Assembly: GCA_013286585.1 (NCBI GenBank)
Contig: JABDFK010000020.1
Span: forward strand, 1-32,668
Reading direction: 5' to 3'
DNA from: Deltaproteobacteria bacterium
GTDB taxonomy: Bacteria; Bdellovibrionota; Bdellovibrionia; Bdellovibrionales; Bdellovibrionaceae
Length of the DNA: 32,668 nucleotides
Shown: positions 23,563 through 30,909 of the stretch, in pieces
Layout of the letters: each line of letters opens with the position of its first letter
Numbering within the stretch: the stretch's first letter is position 1
Position numbers and translations under genes: made by a program
The notes under the pieces: model-generated
The model's input: only the letters and a program-made list of their open reading frames with translations
Databases searched by the model: none
What the model was told of the DNA's origin: nothing

Positions 23563-24819
23563 TCACCTGCGCGAGGTCAAATCCGGGGAGGTGCAATCTC
23601 CGACTTCGATTTCGTGATTGGAATCTGTGACTACCGCAGTCGAAAAGTGATTGCTCGTCTTCACGATCTTAATATGACCCACCATCATCGGATTTTCTTT
23701 GACGAATTTTCCATCCAGTTTAGCTCGCTGAAACTGGTAGACAGGAAAAAGCTGACCTTCGCTCAAACCCTCGCTCTTACCGTGATCCAAAAAGACCACA
23801 GATTCGGCGCCAAACAGATGTCGAATCGTGTTGAAATGTCCACCAATGATTGTGGTGGTGGCGGAAGACAATGGATCATTTGAAGTGACCGTGTAAGTCG
23901 GAAGGGTGGACAAGACCAGCTTGGCACCGACCTCCACTTGCGAAATGGATTTCTTCACAAGAGCTCGATAAATATTCTTTCTCGAGTCTATGACGTTTTG
24001 TACTTCGATCGCTCCTTGCACCTGCACCATGATCGGCTTGCGCGAGGTGAATTCACTAGCGATTTCACCTTCATCTAAAATCACCGTGTAGTTTGTTACG
24101 TTGCCGGGATTTTTTAGTTTCACGTAGACATACTGAAACTCACTGGCGGTTTTCATTCCCATTTCAGTGCCGACCACTTCACCTTCAACTTCGGAAGCGA
24201 TTTCCTCTGTCACAAAAAAATCTAAGTTCTTGATGGCTACCGGAGTTGTAACAATGGGGCGATCCAAATCCAGCAGCATCGAACCATCTGGATCTGCTCG
24301 ATATTTCCACGGCGGCAGAGTGTCGGGAAGCGCGTTCAGGGCACCGACCCGCTCATGGCCGTTGGCTGGAATCTCTGCATTGAGAGTGTAACCCAAAATG
24401 TCGGGGCTTGCAGGATCCCCCATTTTTTCAGGCTCACGCACGGGGTAGAAGTTAATACCAAAACTTGGAGCATCCTTGCCACTGGCCGTGACAGAGATCA
24501 CTGTGCCCGGCGGCACTTCGTAGGGATTGGAAATTTGCTTATTGATGGACCACAGCTTCGTCCAAAAATGCGAATCTCCGAAAAGCATTTCGCTGATTTC
24601 CATGAGCGATTCTTTTTTCTTGGTTGTGTAGGTGTTGTGCGGAGTTTGCCCCGAGACCATCTGCCACTCGCCATCGTCCACCGGTGACAGCGCCTGACCC
24701 ACGTACTTATCATGCAACTTGGTTTCCGTGCCGATGTCTGGGGAATCATCCGCCATGACCGCGCCTGACAGCGCTAGTAACAACACAAACACAGAAATTT
24801 TCACTGAATTTTTCGCCAC
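23563..24819 (-). CDS. Secreted LysM-domain cell-wall protein
   Basis: A 418-residue exported protein. The signal peptide is clear (ISVFVLLLALSGAVMA before DDSPDIG). A LysM-like module spans about 61-112: TYTTKKKESLMEISEMLFGD, then FWTKLWSINKQISNPYEVPPGT, giving the expected helix-turn-strand outline for peptidoglycan binding. The remaining 300 residues are beta-rich without a motif I know, including IMVQVQGAIEV and GAKLVLSTLPTY repeats of similar flavour. The start is GTG at 24819 with AAGGA ten bases upstream; no better start is in frame. It follows the TPR lipoprotein gene by 34 bases, which suggests one operon and a joint role in the cell envelope. Copy 1 of the structured element begins just after its stop. 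Confidence 0.82.
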   Translation of the reverse strand: MAKNSVKISVFVLLLALSGAVMADDSPDIGTETKLHDKYVGQALSPVDDGEWQMVSGQTPHNTYTTKKKESLMEISEMLFGDSHFWTKLWSINKQISNPYEVPPGTVISVTASGKDAPSFGINFYPVREPEKMGDPASPDILGYTLNAEIPANGHERVGALNALPDTLPPWKYRADPDGSMLLDLDRPIVTTPVAIKNLDFFVTEEIASEVEGEVVGTEMGMKTASEFQYVYVKLKNPGNVTNYTVILDEGEIASEFTSRKPIMVQVQGAIEVQNVIDSRKNIYRALVKKSISQVEVGAKLVLSTLPTYTVTSNDPLSSATTTIIGGHFNTIRHLFGAESVVFLDHGKSEGLSEGQLFPVYQFQRAKLDGKFVKENPMMVGHIKIVKTSNHFSTAVVTDSNHEIEVGDCTSPDLTSRR

Positions 24820-24853
24820 GAGTACAACATCCTTGTTGAAACTACCTGGAACC

Positions 24854-25540
24854 TTATTTGATGACTTTTAACTCTACCTTTGCGCGCATTGATTCCGGAC
24901 TTCCTGGATATTTTTGCAGGACCTGGATCAACGCCAATTTTGCCTCACGGACTAGATTCATTCTCTTGTAAGTCACACCTTTAGCGAACATGGCGCTAGG
25001 AGCTTTCTTACCATTCGGGTGATCGCGCAAAACTCGGTTGAACTGCGCCAGAGCCACACCGTAGTTCTTATCGCCTAACTCCATCAGACCTTTCATGTAG
25101 ACCACCTCATCACGACGTTCGCTGTCAGTGAAGCGACCCAGATAGGCTTTCGAGCGAAGTTCAAAACCCCAGACATCGTGGGCCTGATAACGGTCCGTGA
25201 TTTCGGCGTAAAGTTGGCCCTCGGGCATTTTGCCAAAGCTACCAGAGATCACCGAATCAGGAGTCACTTCCAAAACCTTTCCAGGAAGACTGCTGGGCAA
25301 GGGAGCCTGAGACATCGTCTGCGGGGCTAGACCCATCTGACTGGTTATCTGACTGTGTTTGGCCAAAACCATTTTTCGATCGCCGTCCTCTTGCGCTTTG
25401 TCCGCACGGGACTTAGCTAGATGCGCCCTCTGGTCCGGAGACTGGGCCACAGAAGGATCTCGTAAGTTCGATCGTTTGGCTTGCTGCGCGGTTGAGCATC
25501 CCACTAAAATTGCTACTAAAAAGTACATGGCTTTTGTCAT
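24854..25540 (-). CDS. TPR-containing lipoprotein, CpoB/YbgF- or BamD-like
   Basis: A 228-residue predicted lipoprotein from ATG 25540, chosen because it places the lipobox (AILVGCST) directly after a short signal; the frame extends to 25576 but those residues break the signal. The middle (about 30-90) is Ala/Lys/Gln-rich and low in complexity. The last 100 residues contain tetratricopeptide-like helix pairs: VYMKGLMELGDKNYGVALAQ, HPNGKKAPSAMFAKGVTYKR and VREAKLALIQVLQKYPGSP, the pattern found in the C-terminus of CpoB/YbgF and in BamD. Such proteins scaffold envelope complexes. It is upstream of, and probably co-transcribed with, the LysM gene. Confidence 0.8.
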   Translation of the reverse strand: MTKAMYFLVAILVGCSTAQQAKRSNLRDPSVAQSPDQRAHLAKSRADKAQEDGDRKMVLAKHSQITSQMGLAPQTMSQAPLPSSLPGKVLEVTPDSVISGSFGKMPEGQLYAEITDRYQAHDVWGFELRSKAYLGRFTDSERRDEVVYMKGLMELGDKNYGVALAQFNRVLRDHPNGKKAPSAMFAKGVTYKRMNLVREAKLALIQVLQKYPGSPESMRAKVELKVIK

Positions 25541-25855
25541 GCCTAGAGTATGACATGTGTAAGAAATCAGGCTCAAGTTTAATTGTGAAGATAGTTATCC
25601 ACATTATTTGGGGAAATAAGTGGACTCTGGACCTTAGACCTATTGAAAATCAATGCTTTCAGCGAATTGCCACTAAATTGATCACGGATTAAACATTTAA
25701 TATAACTAGGTATTAATAGAAATATGGGGCCATTTTTTTGGTCGACTGTAAGAATCTAAATTTTCGCGTCCGCCGGGTTTCGGTGGAGGGTTTACTCTAA
25801 TGTAAGAATATGAAATAGGCGGACTGTGCACACATTTTGCTAACTACATGTTTTC
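25541..25855. promoter_or_regulatory. Divergent intergenic region between the TPR lipoprotein and comEC genes
   Basis: This 315-base, fairly AT-rich stretch contains no gene I can support. It should hold promoters for both flanking genes. It has one perfect DnaA-box sequence, TTATCCACA (25595-25603), and a 9-base direct repeat, TGTAAGAAT at 25747-25755 and 25801-25809, 54 bases apart, with further similarity after it. A third copy of that 9-mer is at 22316. A self-complementary TGTGCACA lies near 25830. No strong -35/-10 pair could be selected. Confidence 0.45.
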
Positions 25856-26767
25856 ATGGTTTTTTTTATTTTGATTCTGTCAGCATTGGGATGGATGTCG
25901 CTGCATCTGCAAGAAACTGTGGCAGCTTTACTCCAGAACTCGCATCGCTTCTGTCTTGAGCGAATTCCCCTGTCACCCTCATCGCAGGTCATTTCCGCAC
26001 TGATGTGTGGGGAACATATCCGCACGGCGGAGTTCACTGATTTTTTTTCGCGCAGTGGGCTTTATCATTTGATCGTGGTTTCCAAAGCCCACTTGGAAAT
26101 CTTGTCGACCGGATTGCTGTTGCTTGGAAGTCACACCAACATGGGAAAGCTTCGCTGGCTGTTGCTAGTTCCGCTACTGCTCTATCTATCTATGGTCGGT
26201 CCACAAGCACCGCTGGTTCGCACTTTGATTTTTCTGCTGCTTTCGGCTTTGGCGTGGAAATTTCGCTGGGGTTGGAGTCCACTCTTCACTTTGATGATCG
26301 CCACCTGCCTGAGCTTGGCATTTGATTTCGAGTGGTACTCCAGTCTGTCGCTACTGCATTCATCCGGCTGCGCCTTGGGATTTCTGCTGGCCCGGGAGAT
26401 CGTATCGGCGCGCTGGAAACAGTTGCTATTCGCCTTTTTGTTCACGCTTCCTTTTCTTTGGGGCTGGGCCAATATTCATCCGCTGACGATGTTGATCAAT
26501 TGGACCTTGGCTCCGATTCTGCTGACGATTTGGTTGAGCTTTTCGCTGATCAGCTTCATTTGGCCCGACTCTCACCCGCTGGCGGATTGGGTGATCATGA
26601 ACAGTATCGACTGGTCGGCGAAAATATTAGAGCCCATTCCCGCGAACACGGCCGAAGACCACATCCCGCCCCACTGGTTGTGGCTCTTTTTTTGGTGGGC
26701 GGCTTTGAGTGGTTGGGCCTGGAAACTTTGGCGAGCCCGAAATCCCCCCAGGGTGATTCATGTCTGA
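25856..26767 (+). CDS. comEC: ComEC competence (DNA channel) domain protein
   Basis: A 303-residue polytopic membrane protein matching only the central Competence domain of ComEC/Rec2, the inner-membrane channel for single-stranded DNA in transformation. The signature region is FSRSGLYHLIVVSKAHLEIL (65-84), where most ComEC proteins have GLxHLLxVSGxH; here KAH replaces the usual SGxH. Six or more helices follow. The N-terminal OB-fold/DUF4131 region of full-length ComEC (700-780 residues) is missing, and the C-terminal metallo-beta-lactamase domain is encoded by the next, overlapping ORF (8-base overlap). No frameshift joining the two was evident, so this looks like a real gene split. ATG 25856 has no obvious ribosome-binding site. 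Confidence 0.85.
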   Translation: MVFFILILSALGWMSLHLQETVAALLQNSHRFCLERIPLSPSSQVISALMCGEHIRTAEFTDFFSRSGLYHLIVVSKAHLEILSTGLLLLGSHTNMGKLRWLLLVPLLLYLSMVGPQAPLVRTLIFLLLSALAWKFRWGWSPLFTLMIATCLSLAFDFEWYSSLSLLHSSGCALGFLLAREIVSARWKQLLFAFLFTLPFLWGWANIHPLTMLINWTLAPILLTIWLSFSLISFIWPDSHPLADWVIMNSIDWSAKILEPIPANTAEDHIPPHWLWLFFWWAALSGWAWKLWRARNPPRVIHV

Positions 26768-27515
26768 ATATCGGCAGCAATTTCTTTTCGTGTTTCTGCT
26801 GATCACATTGAGCGCCACGTTTCTGCGCTCAGAACACGAGGTGACGGAAAGTGATCGCTTTGTCGTCTGGAATATCGGACAAGGCCAATGGACGACCTTG
26901 ATCACCCGGAACTATTGCGATCATTTCGATATGGGTGGTGAATACAATATCTCTAGAAAAATCCTTGGACTATGCGGACACCGACAACATCGCTTGCATC
27001 TATCCCACTGGGATTGGGACCACATGGGTTTACTGCAGAATTTTCGGCGGCGAAATATTCCCATTTGCCTATGGAACTATCCACTGGGCCCGGCATCGGA
27101 GCGCAAATTGGCATTGCTGGCGGGAATTCCCAAGTGTGAGACGACCGAACCACCGTTTCAATCTATATTTGCAGGAGACTCTTCCGTCCACGCGACCTCC
27201 AACGACACGTCCCAGGTGGTGCAAACCCACAAAATTTTGATCCCAGGCGATTCGACCAACAAAGAAGAACGCACTTGGAGCTTAAAAACGGAACTTGCGC
27301 AATCTAGAGGATTGATTTTAGGGCATCACGGAAGTCGCTCCAGCACTTCGGAGCTTCTCTTGGAACATTTGCCTAAACTTAAGTGGGCAGTGGCCACAGC
27401 CCGGAAGCACCGCTACGGACATCCCCACGCGGAGGTCGTTGCTCGCTTGAGAGCCCACCGGATTCCTTTGATTAAAACCGAAGACTGGGGAAATTTGATG
27501 TTCGAAATCGAATAA
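26760..27515 (+). CDS. ComEC-type metallo-beta-lactamase domain protein
   Basis: A 251-residue protein with one N-terminal hydrophobic segment (FLFVFLLITLSATFL) and a metallo-beta-lactamase domain of the kind at the C-terminus of ComEC, thought to be the nuclease that degrades one strand during uptake. It has the start strand VWNIGQGQWTTLI (where ComEC reads FLDVGQGD), DMGGEYN, the metal motif HLSHWDWDHMG (HxSHxDxDH), ILIPGDS and LGHHGSRSST. All four metal-motif regions look intact. AGGGTG precedes ATG 26760, which overlaps the channel gene by eight bases. The predicted topology places the domain outside the membrane, as in fused ComEC. Confidence 0.85.
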   Translation: MSEYRQQFLFVFLLITLSATFLRSEHEVTESDRFVVWNIGQGQWTTLITRNYCDHFDMGGEYNISRKILGLCGHRQHRLHLSHWDWDHMGLLQNFRRRNIPICLWNYPLGPASERKLALLAGIPKCETTEPPFQSIFAGDSSVHATSNDTSQVVQTHKILIPGDSTNKEERTWSLKTELAQSRGLILGHHGSRSSTSELLLEHLPKLKWAVATARKHRYGHPHAEVVARLRAHRIPLIKTEDWGNLMFEIE

Positions 27516-27545
27516 CCCAACGAGAGATTTTTCACTCTCGCTGGG
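27516..27545. terminator. Hairpin between convergent comEC-MBL and ald genes
   Basis: CCCAACGAGAG (27516-27526) pairs with CTCTCGCTGGG (27535-27545) with one A/C mismatch and an eight-base loop (ATTTTTCA). It starts directly after the stop codon at 27515 and ends 11 bases before the ald stop. The exit on the minus strand (TTATTCGATTT) is more T-rich than on the plus, so it best serves ald, perhaps both. Confidence 0.6.
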
Positions 27546-27556
27546 CGAAGATGAAC

Positions 27557-28663
27557 TTATTGTTTGAAAGGTTTGTATTCCATTCCCAGATCGCGGGCCA
27601 CTGGCTCGTAGCACACGTGACCACCGTACACATTCAGACCTTTGAACAGTGACTTGTCTTTAGCGATCGCATCTTCAACACCCATGGCAGCGATGATGGA
27701 AGCGTATTTCATAGTCACGTTGGTCAGTGCATAAGTGGAAGTTCTGGAAACAACTCCGGGCATGTTAGGAACGCAGTAGTGAATCACTCCATCGACTTCA
27801 TATGTGGGATGAGTGTGGGAAGTGGGCTTACAAGTTTCGATGCAACCACCTTGATCCACGGCCACGTCAACGACGACAGAGCCTTTTTTCATACTAGAAA
27901 CCATGGCTTTTGAAACCAGGGTCGGAGCTTTGTGCCCAGTGATCAAAACACCACCGACCAGCAGATCACTTTCGGCGACACAGCTTTCGATGTTGGCTTG
28001 ATTCGAATAAAGTGTGGTGATTTCGCCACCGAAAATATCATCCAAATATTCCAAGCGCGGAGTGCTGACGTCAAGAACGGTCACATCAGCGCCCAGGCCC
28101 ACAGCCATTTTCGCCGCATTAGTGCCGACGATACCGCCACCGATAATAGTGACTTTACCAGGCTTCACTCCTGTCACGCCACCCAAGAGGATGCCTTTGC
28201 CGCCATGATCTTTTTGCAGATAAAAAGCTCCAATTTGAGTCGCCATTCTTCCGGCCACTTCCGACATCGGTACTAACAAGGGCAGGCTGCCGTCTGGAAG
28301 CTGAATGGTTTCGTAGGCGATGGCTTTCACTTTTCGCTCGCACAGAACTTTGGTCAATCGCGGTTCCGCCGCCAAATGCAAATAAGTGTAAAGAATTTGA
28401 TTCTCGCGCATCAATTCATATTCGTCGGGAAGAGGCTCTTTCACCTTCACGATCATGTCGGCTTTTTGATAGACCTCGGCTTTGGTTCCCAAAATTTTCG
28501 CGCCGGCTTTTTCGTAAAGCTCGTTGCTAATACCGCTTCCAATGCCCGCATCTTTTTCGACAAATAGAGTGTGTCCTTCTTTGACCAACTGCCGAACGCC
28601 AGCTTCAGTCATACCCACACGATTTTCACTGATCTTAATTTCCTTAGGAACGCCTATGATCAT
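27557..28663 (-). CDS. ald: Alanine dehydrogenase
   Basis: A 368-residue NAD-dependent L-alanine dehydrogenase, interconverting alanine with pyruvate and ammonia. The N-terminal [22 protein letters not shown] segment contains the substrate-binding Arg15, [10 protein letters not shown] contains the conserved Lys75, and TYLHLA contains His96. The Rossmann NAD-binding motif is [12 protein letters not shown], and [11 protein letters not shown] has the conserved Asp. The closing segments [16 protein letters not shown] and GLNVYGGHV are characteristic. Length and motifs match the hexameric Ald family exactly. GGAGG lies six bases before ATG 28663. It lies 220 bases downstream of lpxC on the same strand, separated by structured element copy 2. 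It could feed carbon from imported alanine into central metabolism. Confidence 0.97.
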   Translation of the reverse strand: MIIGVPKEIKISENRVGMTEAGVRQLVKEGHTLFVEKDAGIGSGISNELYEKAGAKILGTKAEVYQKADMIVKVKEPLPDEYELMRENQILYTYLHLAAEPRLTKVLCERKVKAIAYETIQLPDGSLPLLVPMSEVAGRMATQIGAFYLQKDHGGKGILLGGVTGVKPGKVTIIGGGIVGTNAAKMAVGLGADVTVLDVSTPRLEYLDDIFGGEITTLYSNQANIESCVAESDLLVGGVLITGHKAPTLVSKAMVSSMKKGSVVVDVAVDQGGCIETCKPTSHTHPTYEVDGVIHYCVPNMPGVVSRTSTYALTNVTMKYASIIAAMGVEDAIAKDKSLFKGLNVYGGHVCYEPVARDLGMEYKPFKQ

Positions 28664-28763
28664 AAATTTCCTCCAAGCTCTGGGATATTGCAGAATTCAG
28701 AGGCAAAAGAGAACAAAAATTCATCCCTGCGCAGGGCGCAAATCCGGGCCGGAGCGTGGGAGA
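28664..28763. promoter_or_regulatory. Leader/promoter region upstream of ald
   Basis: These 100 bases separate structured element 2 from ald. They contain the ald ribosome-binding site (GGAGG on the minus strand, 28670-28674) and a perfect 12-base palindrome CCCTGCGCAGGG at 28725-28736, which could be an operator or a small hairpin. No convincing promoter boxes were found. Confidence 0.45.
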
Positions 28764-28880
28764 GTTTTCCGATGTTACCCAGTTCGGTAATTTCAGGCCC
28801 TTTTTCAGGTATTTTAGAGATGAATTCAAAGCCATGTGGCAGGGAGGTCAAAAAAACTGAACTGGGTAAGACTGAAAAAC
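28764..28880 (-). ncRNA. Structured intergenic element, copy 2
   Basis: The second copy of the element at 23446-23558. Its conserved core stem pairs TTACCCAGTTC (28775-28785) with its exact complement (28859-28869), and outer pairing continues with mismatches to 28764/28880. The spacer between the conserved arm ends (28788-28856) is 69 bases, identical in length to that of copy 1, although its sequence is only weakly similar. The local hairpin is TTACC-CAGTTC-GGTAA (28775-28790). It ends 3 bases after the lpxC stop, the same placement as copy 1 relative to its upstream gene. Confidence 0.55.
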
Positions 28881-28883
28881 ACC

Positions 28884-29780
28884 CTAGAATCCCGAGCGGA
28901 ATTTGGCTTCGTCGGTGATGTCGGCACCTAGCTCGACTAATTTGAAGCAGTCAGGGGTGCTGATGATTTTGCGGACCAATTTGTTCATGATGTCGTGACC
29001 AGCTTTGTACAACACTAAGTGACCCATCATCGGCATGCTGAGCGTGACCAAATCTCCTAGCGCATCCAAGGCTTTGTGACGCACGAATTCGTCGGTAAAA
29101 CGCAGACCCTCGGGATTCAAAATCTGAGTGTCATCTAGGCCGATGGCATTGTCCAAACTTCCACCCAGCGCCAAACCGCGACTTTTTAAATCTTCCAGAT
29201 CCTTCAAGAAGCCAAACGTTCTTGCCGGAGCAATCTCGCGAGCAAAAGAGACCTCATTCACGTCCAAATCCAATTTTTCCCGGCCAATTTGCGGATGCGG
29301 GAAATCGATGGTCACCGTCAGGCGCAGTCCGTGATAAGGAACCACGTAGGCTTGCTTATCGCCCTCGGAAAAATACAACGGCTGAGTGATGTAGCAATAT
29401 TTGCGCGGTTGTTCTTGCTCGATCAAGCCGACGGATTGGATGGCTTGCAAAAAATCTTTGGCGCTGCCGTCACAGATGGGGATTTCGGGCCCGTCCAACT
29501 CGATGAAAAGATTGTCCACGCGTAAGGCGGAAAGCGCGGACAGGCAGTGCTCCACCGTAGCGATGGAAAAATCAGGGCCGCTCAAGGTGGTGGCATAACC
29601 AGTGGCGGAAACGCTTTCGGCTTGCACTTTGACCGAAGGCCGGCTGGGCAAATCCGATCGGACAAAGTGGACCCCGGAATTCGCCGGGGCCGGGACGAAG
29701 GTCAAGGAACAAGGCTGGCCCGAGTGCAAACCCACGCCTGTGACCTGTACTCTTTTTCTAAGTGTCTTTTGTAAGAACAT
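28884..29780 (-). CDS. lpxC: UDP-3-O-acyl-N-acetylglucosamine deacetylase
   Basis: A 298-residue LpxC, the zinc deacetylase of the first committed step of lipid A synthesis, cytoplasmic. Zinc ligands fall in place: TVEHCLSAL (H78, with E77), FVRHKALDALGD (H235, D239), and AGHDIMN has the catalytic His (H262). The N-terminal KRVQVTGVGLHSG is the family start. The length matches E. coli LpxC (305). AAGG precedes the ATG by a few bases. It confirms an LPS-bearing outer membrane and fits the LptF permease at 21122. It is divergent from the small lipoprotein at 29833, and structured element copy 2 begins right after its stop. Confidence 0.97.
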   Translation of the reverse strand: MFLQKTLRKRVQVTGVGLHSGQPCSLTFVPAPANSGVHFVRSDLPSRPSVKVQAESVSATGYATTLSGPDFSIATVEHCLSALSALRVDNLFIELDGPEIPICDGSAKDFLQAIQSVGLIEQEQPRKYCYITQPLYFSEGDKQAYVVPYHGLRLTVTIDFPHPQIGREKLDLDVNEVSFAREIAPARTFGFLKDLEDLKSRGLALGGSLDNAIGLDDTQILNPEGLRFTDEFVRHKALDALGDLVTLSMPMMGHLVLYKAGHDIMNKLVRKIISTPDCFKLVELGADITDEAKFRSGF

Positions 29781-29832
29781 GAACCTTAAACATTAGCAGC
29801 ATTATTCCGATGTGTAAATAAATAGAGGGATT

Positions 29833-30093
29833 ATGTTCCGTCGCTTTTTGTTGATTTTGGTGGCTTTTCTGGCTGGGTGTTCGTCACCGAGCTCGCGGGA
29901 TCATATTGAGTCCGTCAGGGACTCGGCTCACCCTCATGTGGCGGCCATTGGCATGGACAATTTCTGGACCGATTATCGAAGTCCGGCCGATCGCAAAGTC
30001 ACACACTGGGAGTTTTACTACAAACACTGCATCGAGGACGAATTCAAACCCTACCCCGACCACATCAGTTTCATGTGCACTGGTCCCTTCTAG
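29833..30093 (+). CDS. Small predicted lipoprotein
   Basis: An 86-residue protein with a textbook lipoprotein signal: MFRRFLLILVAFLAGCSS, lipobox LAGC with Cys16. The mature 70 residues are polar, with clustered aromatic residues and a Cys pair (CIEDEF... and ...FMCTGPF) that could form a disulfide. I recognise no family. AGAGGG lies just before ATG 29833, so translation is plausible. It is divergent from lpxC with 52 bases between them and stands alone upstream of the FliG-like gene, separated by 123 bases that contain a weak TGTCC/GGACA hairpin. Confidence 0.72.
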   Translation: MFRRFLLILVAFLAGCSSPSSRDHIESVRDSAHPHVAAIGMDNFWTDYRSPADRKVTHWEFYYKHCIEDEFKPYPDHISFMCTGPF

Positions 30094-30216
30094 TCGGCGC
30101 TATTGTCCCAATTCAGGACAGAAAATGGAAATTTATCTAAATTTCATAAATACCATTTAATCTGTCCGCATAATTTCCGATGTAAGTGAGTAACTGTAAA
30201 ATAAGGAGTTGGCTCA

Positions 30217-30909
30217 ATGGGTATGATTGATCGGTACAAGAAACGCGGCGGCTTTGTTCAACTGGTGCAATTGATTGAAACCACCAGCAGTCCTAAAAAA
30301 GAACAATTCCTGAAAATGATCGCCGACGAAAATCCCACTTGGGAGGCTGCGGTTAAGCAGCGACTGATCACTTTAGAGCGAATGACCAAATGGAATGCCG
30401 CCATCTTGATGGAGTTTCTACCATCCATTTCCCACATGGCCATTGCTTGCGCTGTGCACCCACTGACCGAAGAACAACGCACATTTTTTCTGTCGACTCT
30501 GTCGTTTGGCGATCGCAAAAAGGTCGAGGACATCATCAAAGAACACAAGCCGAACTCTGGAGAGGTCGCCAGCTCTCAAATGAAAATCATCGGCGAGGTC
30601 CGCAAACTTGCTGCCAATGGAAAACTGAAATTCGAAAAATTCGATATGGAGCTTCACATCCCAGAGGACATCGAGGAAGACCTTAAGTCCGGCGGTGGCG
30701 TCGGCGGCGGCAGTGCTGCTGCTGACATTTTGGCCGATATCAAGCCTGCGGCTGCAGGTGGAGGCTCTGCCGCTGCGAATGAAGAGGCGGCCGCACTTCG
30801 CCGCAAGTTGGTGGCGCTCACGCAGGAAAACTCGCGTTTGATGAAAGAAAATAAAGACGTCAAAGACAAGTTAGAAGCGATCAAATCCGCTGTATTAAAA
30901 GCTAGCTAA
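30217..30909 (+). CDS. FliG C-terminal-domain-like protein with coiled-coil tail
   Basis: A 230-residue cytoplasmic protein. Residues about 28-142 follow the helix pattern of the FliG C-terminal domain: FLKMIADENPTWEAAVKQRL, then MAIACAVHPL (where FliG has LALALKGA), TFFLSTLSFGDRKKVEDII (FliG: flsNMSkRaaxxlxeDl) and SSQMKIIGEVRKLAANGKL (FliG: AQxxIvxxarrLxxxGei). In FliG, the helix before LALALKGA carries the charged torque residues (EDLVxLDDR); here it reads RMTKWNAAILMEF and they are missing. A Gly/Ala linker (159-188) leads to a coiled coil (190-228). AAGGAG is eight bases before ATG 30217. It is therefore probably a non-motor paralogue, perhaps a scaffold; this role is inference. It is convergent with ruvB, overlapping by 15 bases. 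Confidence 0.8.
   Translation: MGMIDRYKKRGGFVQLVQLIETTSSPKKEQFLKMIADENPTWEAAVKQRLITLERMTKWNAAILMEFLPSISHMAIACAVHPLTEEQRTFFLSTLSFGDRKKVEDIIKEHKPNSGEVASSQMKIIGEVRKLAANGKLKFEKFDMELHIPEDIEEDLKSGGGVGGGSAAADILADIKPAAAGGGSAAANEEAAALRRKLVALTQENSRLMKENKDVKDKLEAIKSAVLKAS

Noticed and set aside
25595..25603. DnaA box as a sign of a replication origin
   Set aside because: Only one perfect box is present, with no cluster and no dnaA or dnaN nearby.
28725..28736. CCCTGCGCAGGG palindrome before ald as a terminator
   Set aside because: Its stem is only a few pairs with a tight loop, and the T-rich bases come several bases later; it may be an operator or chance.
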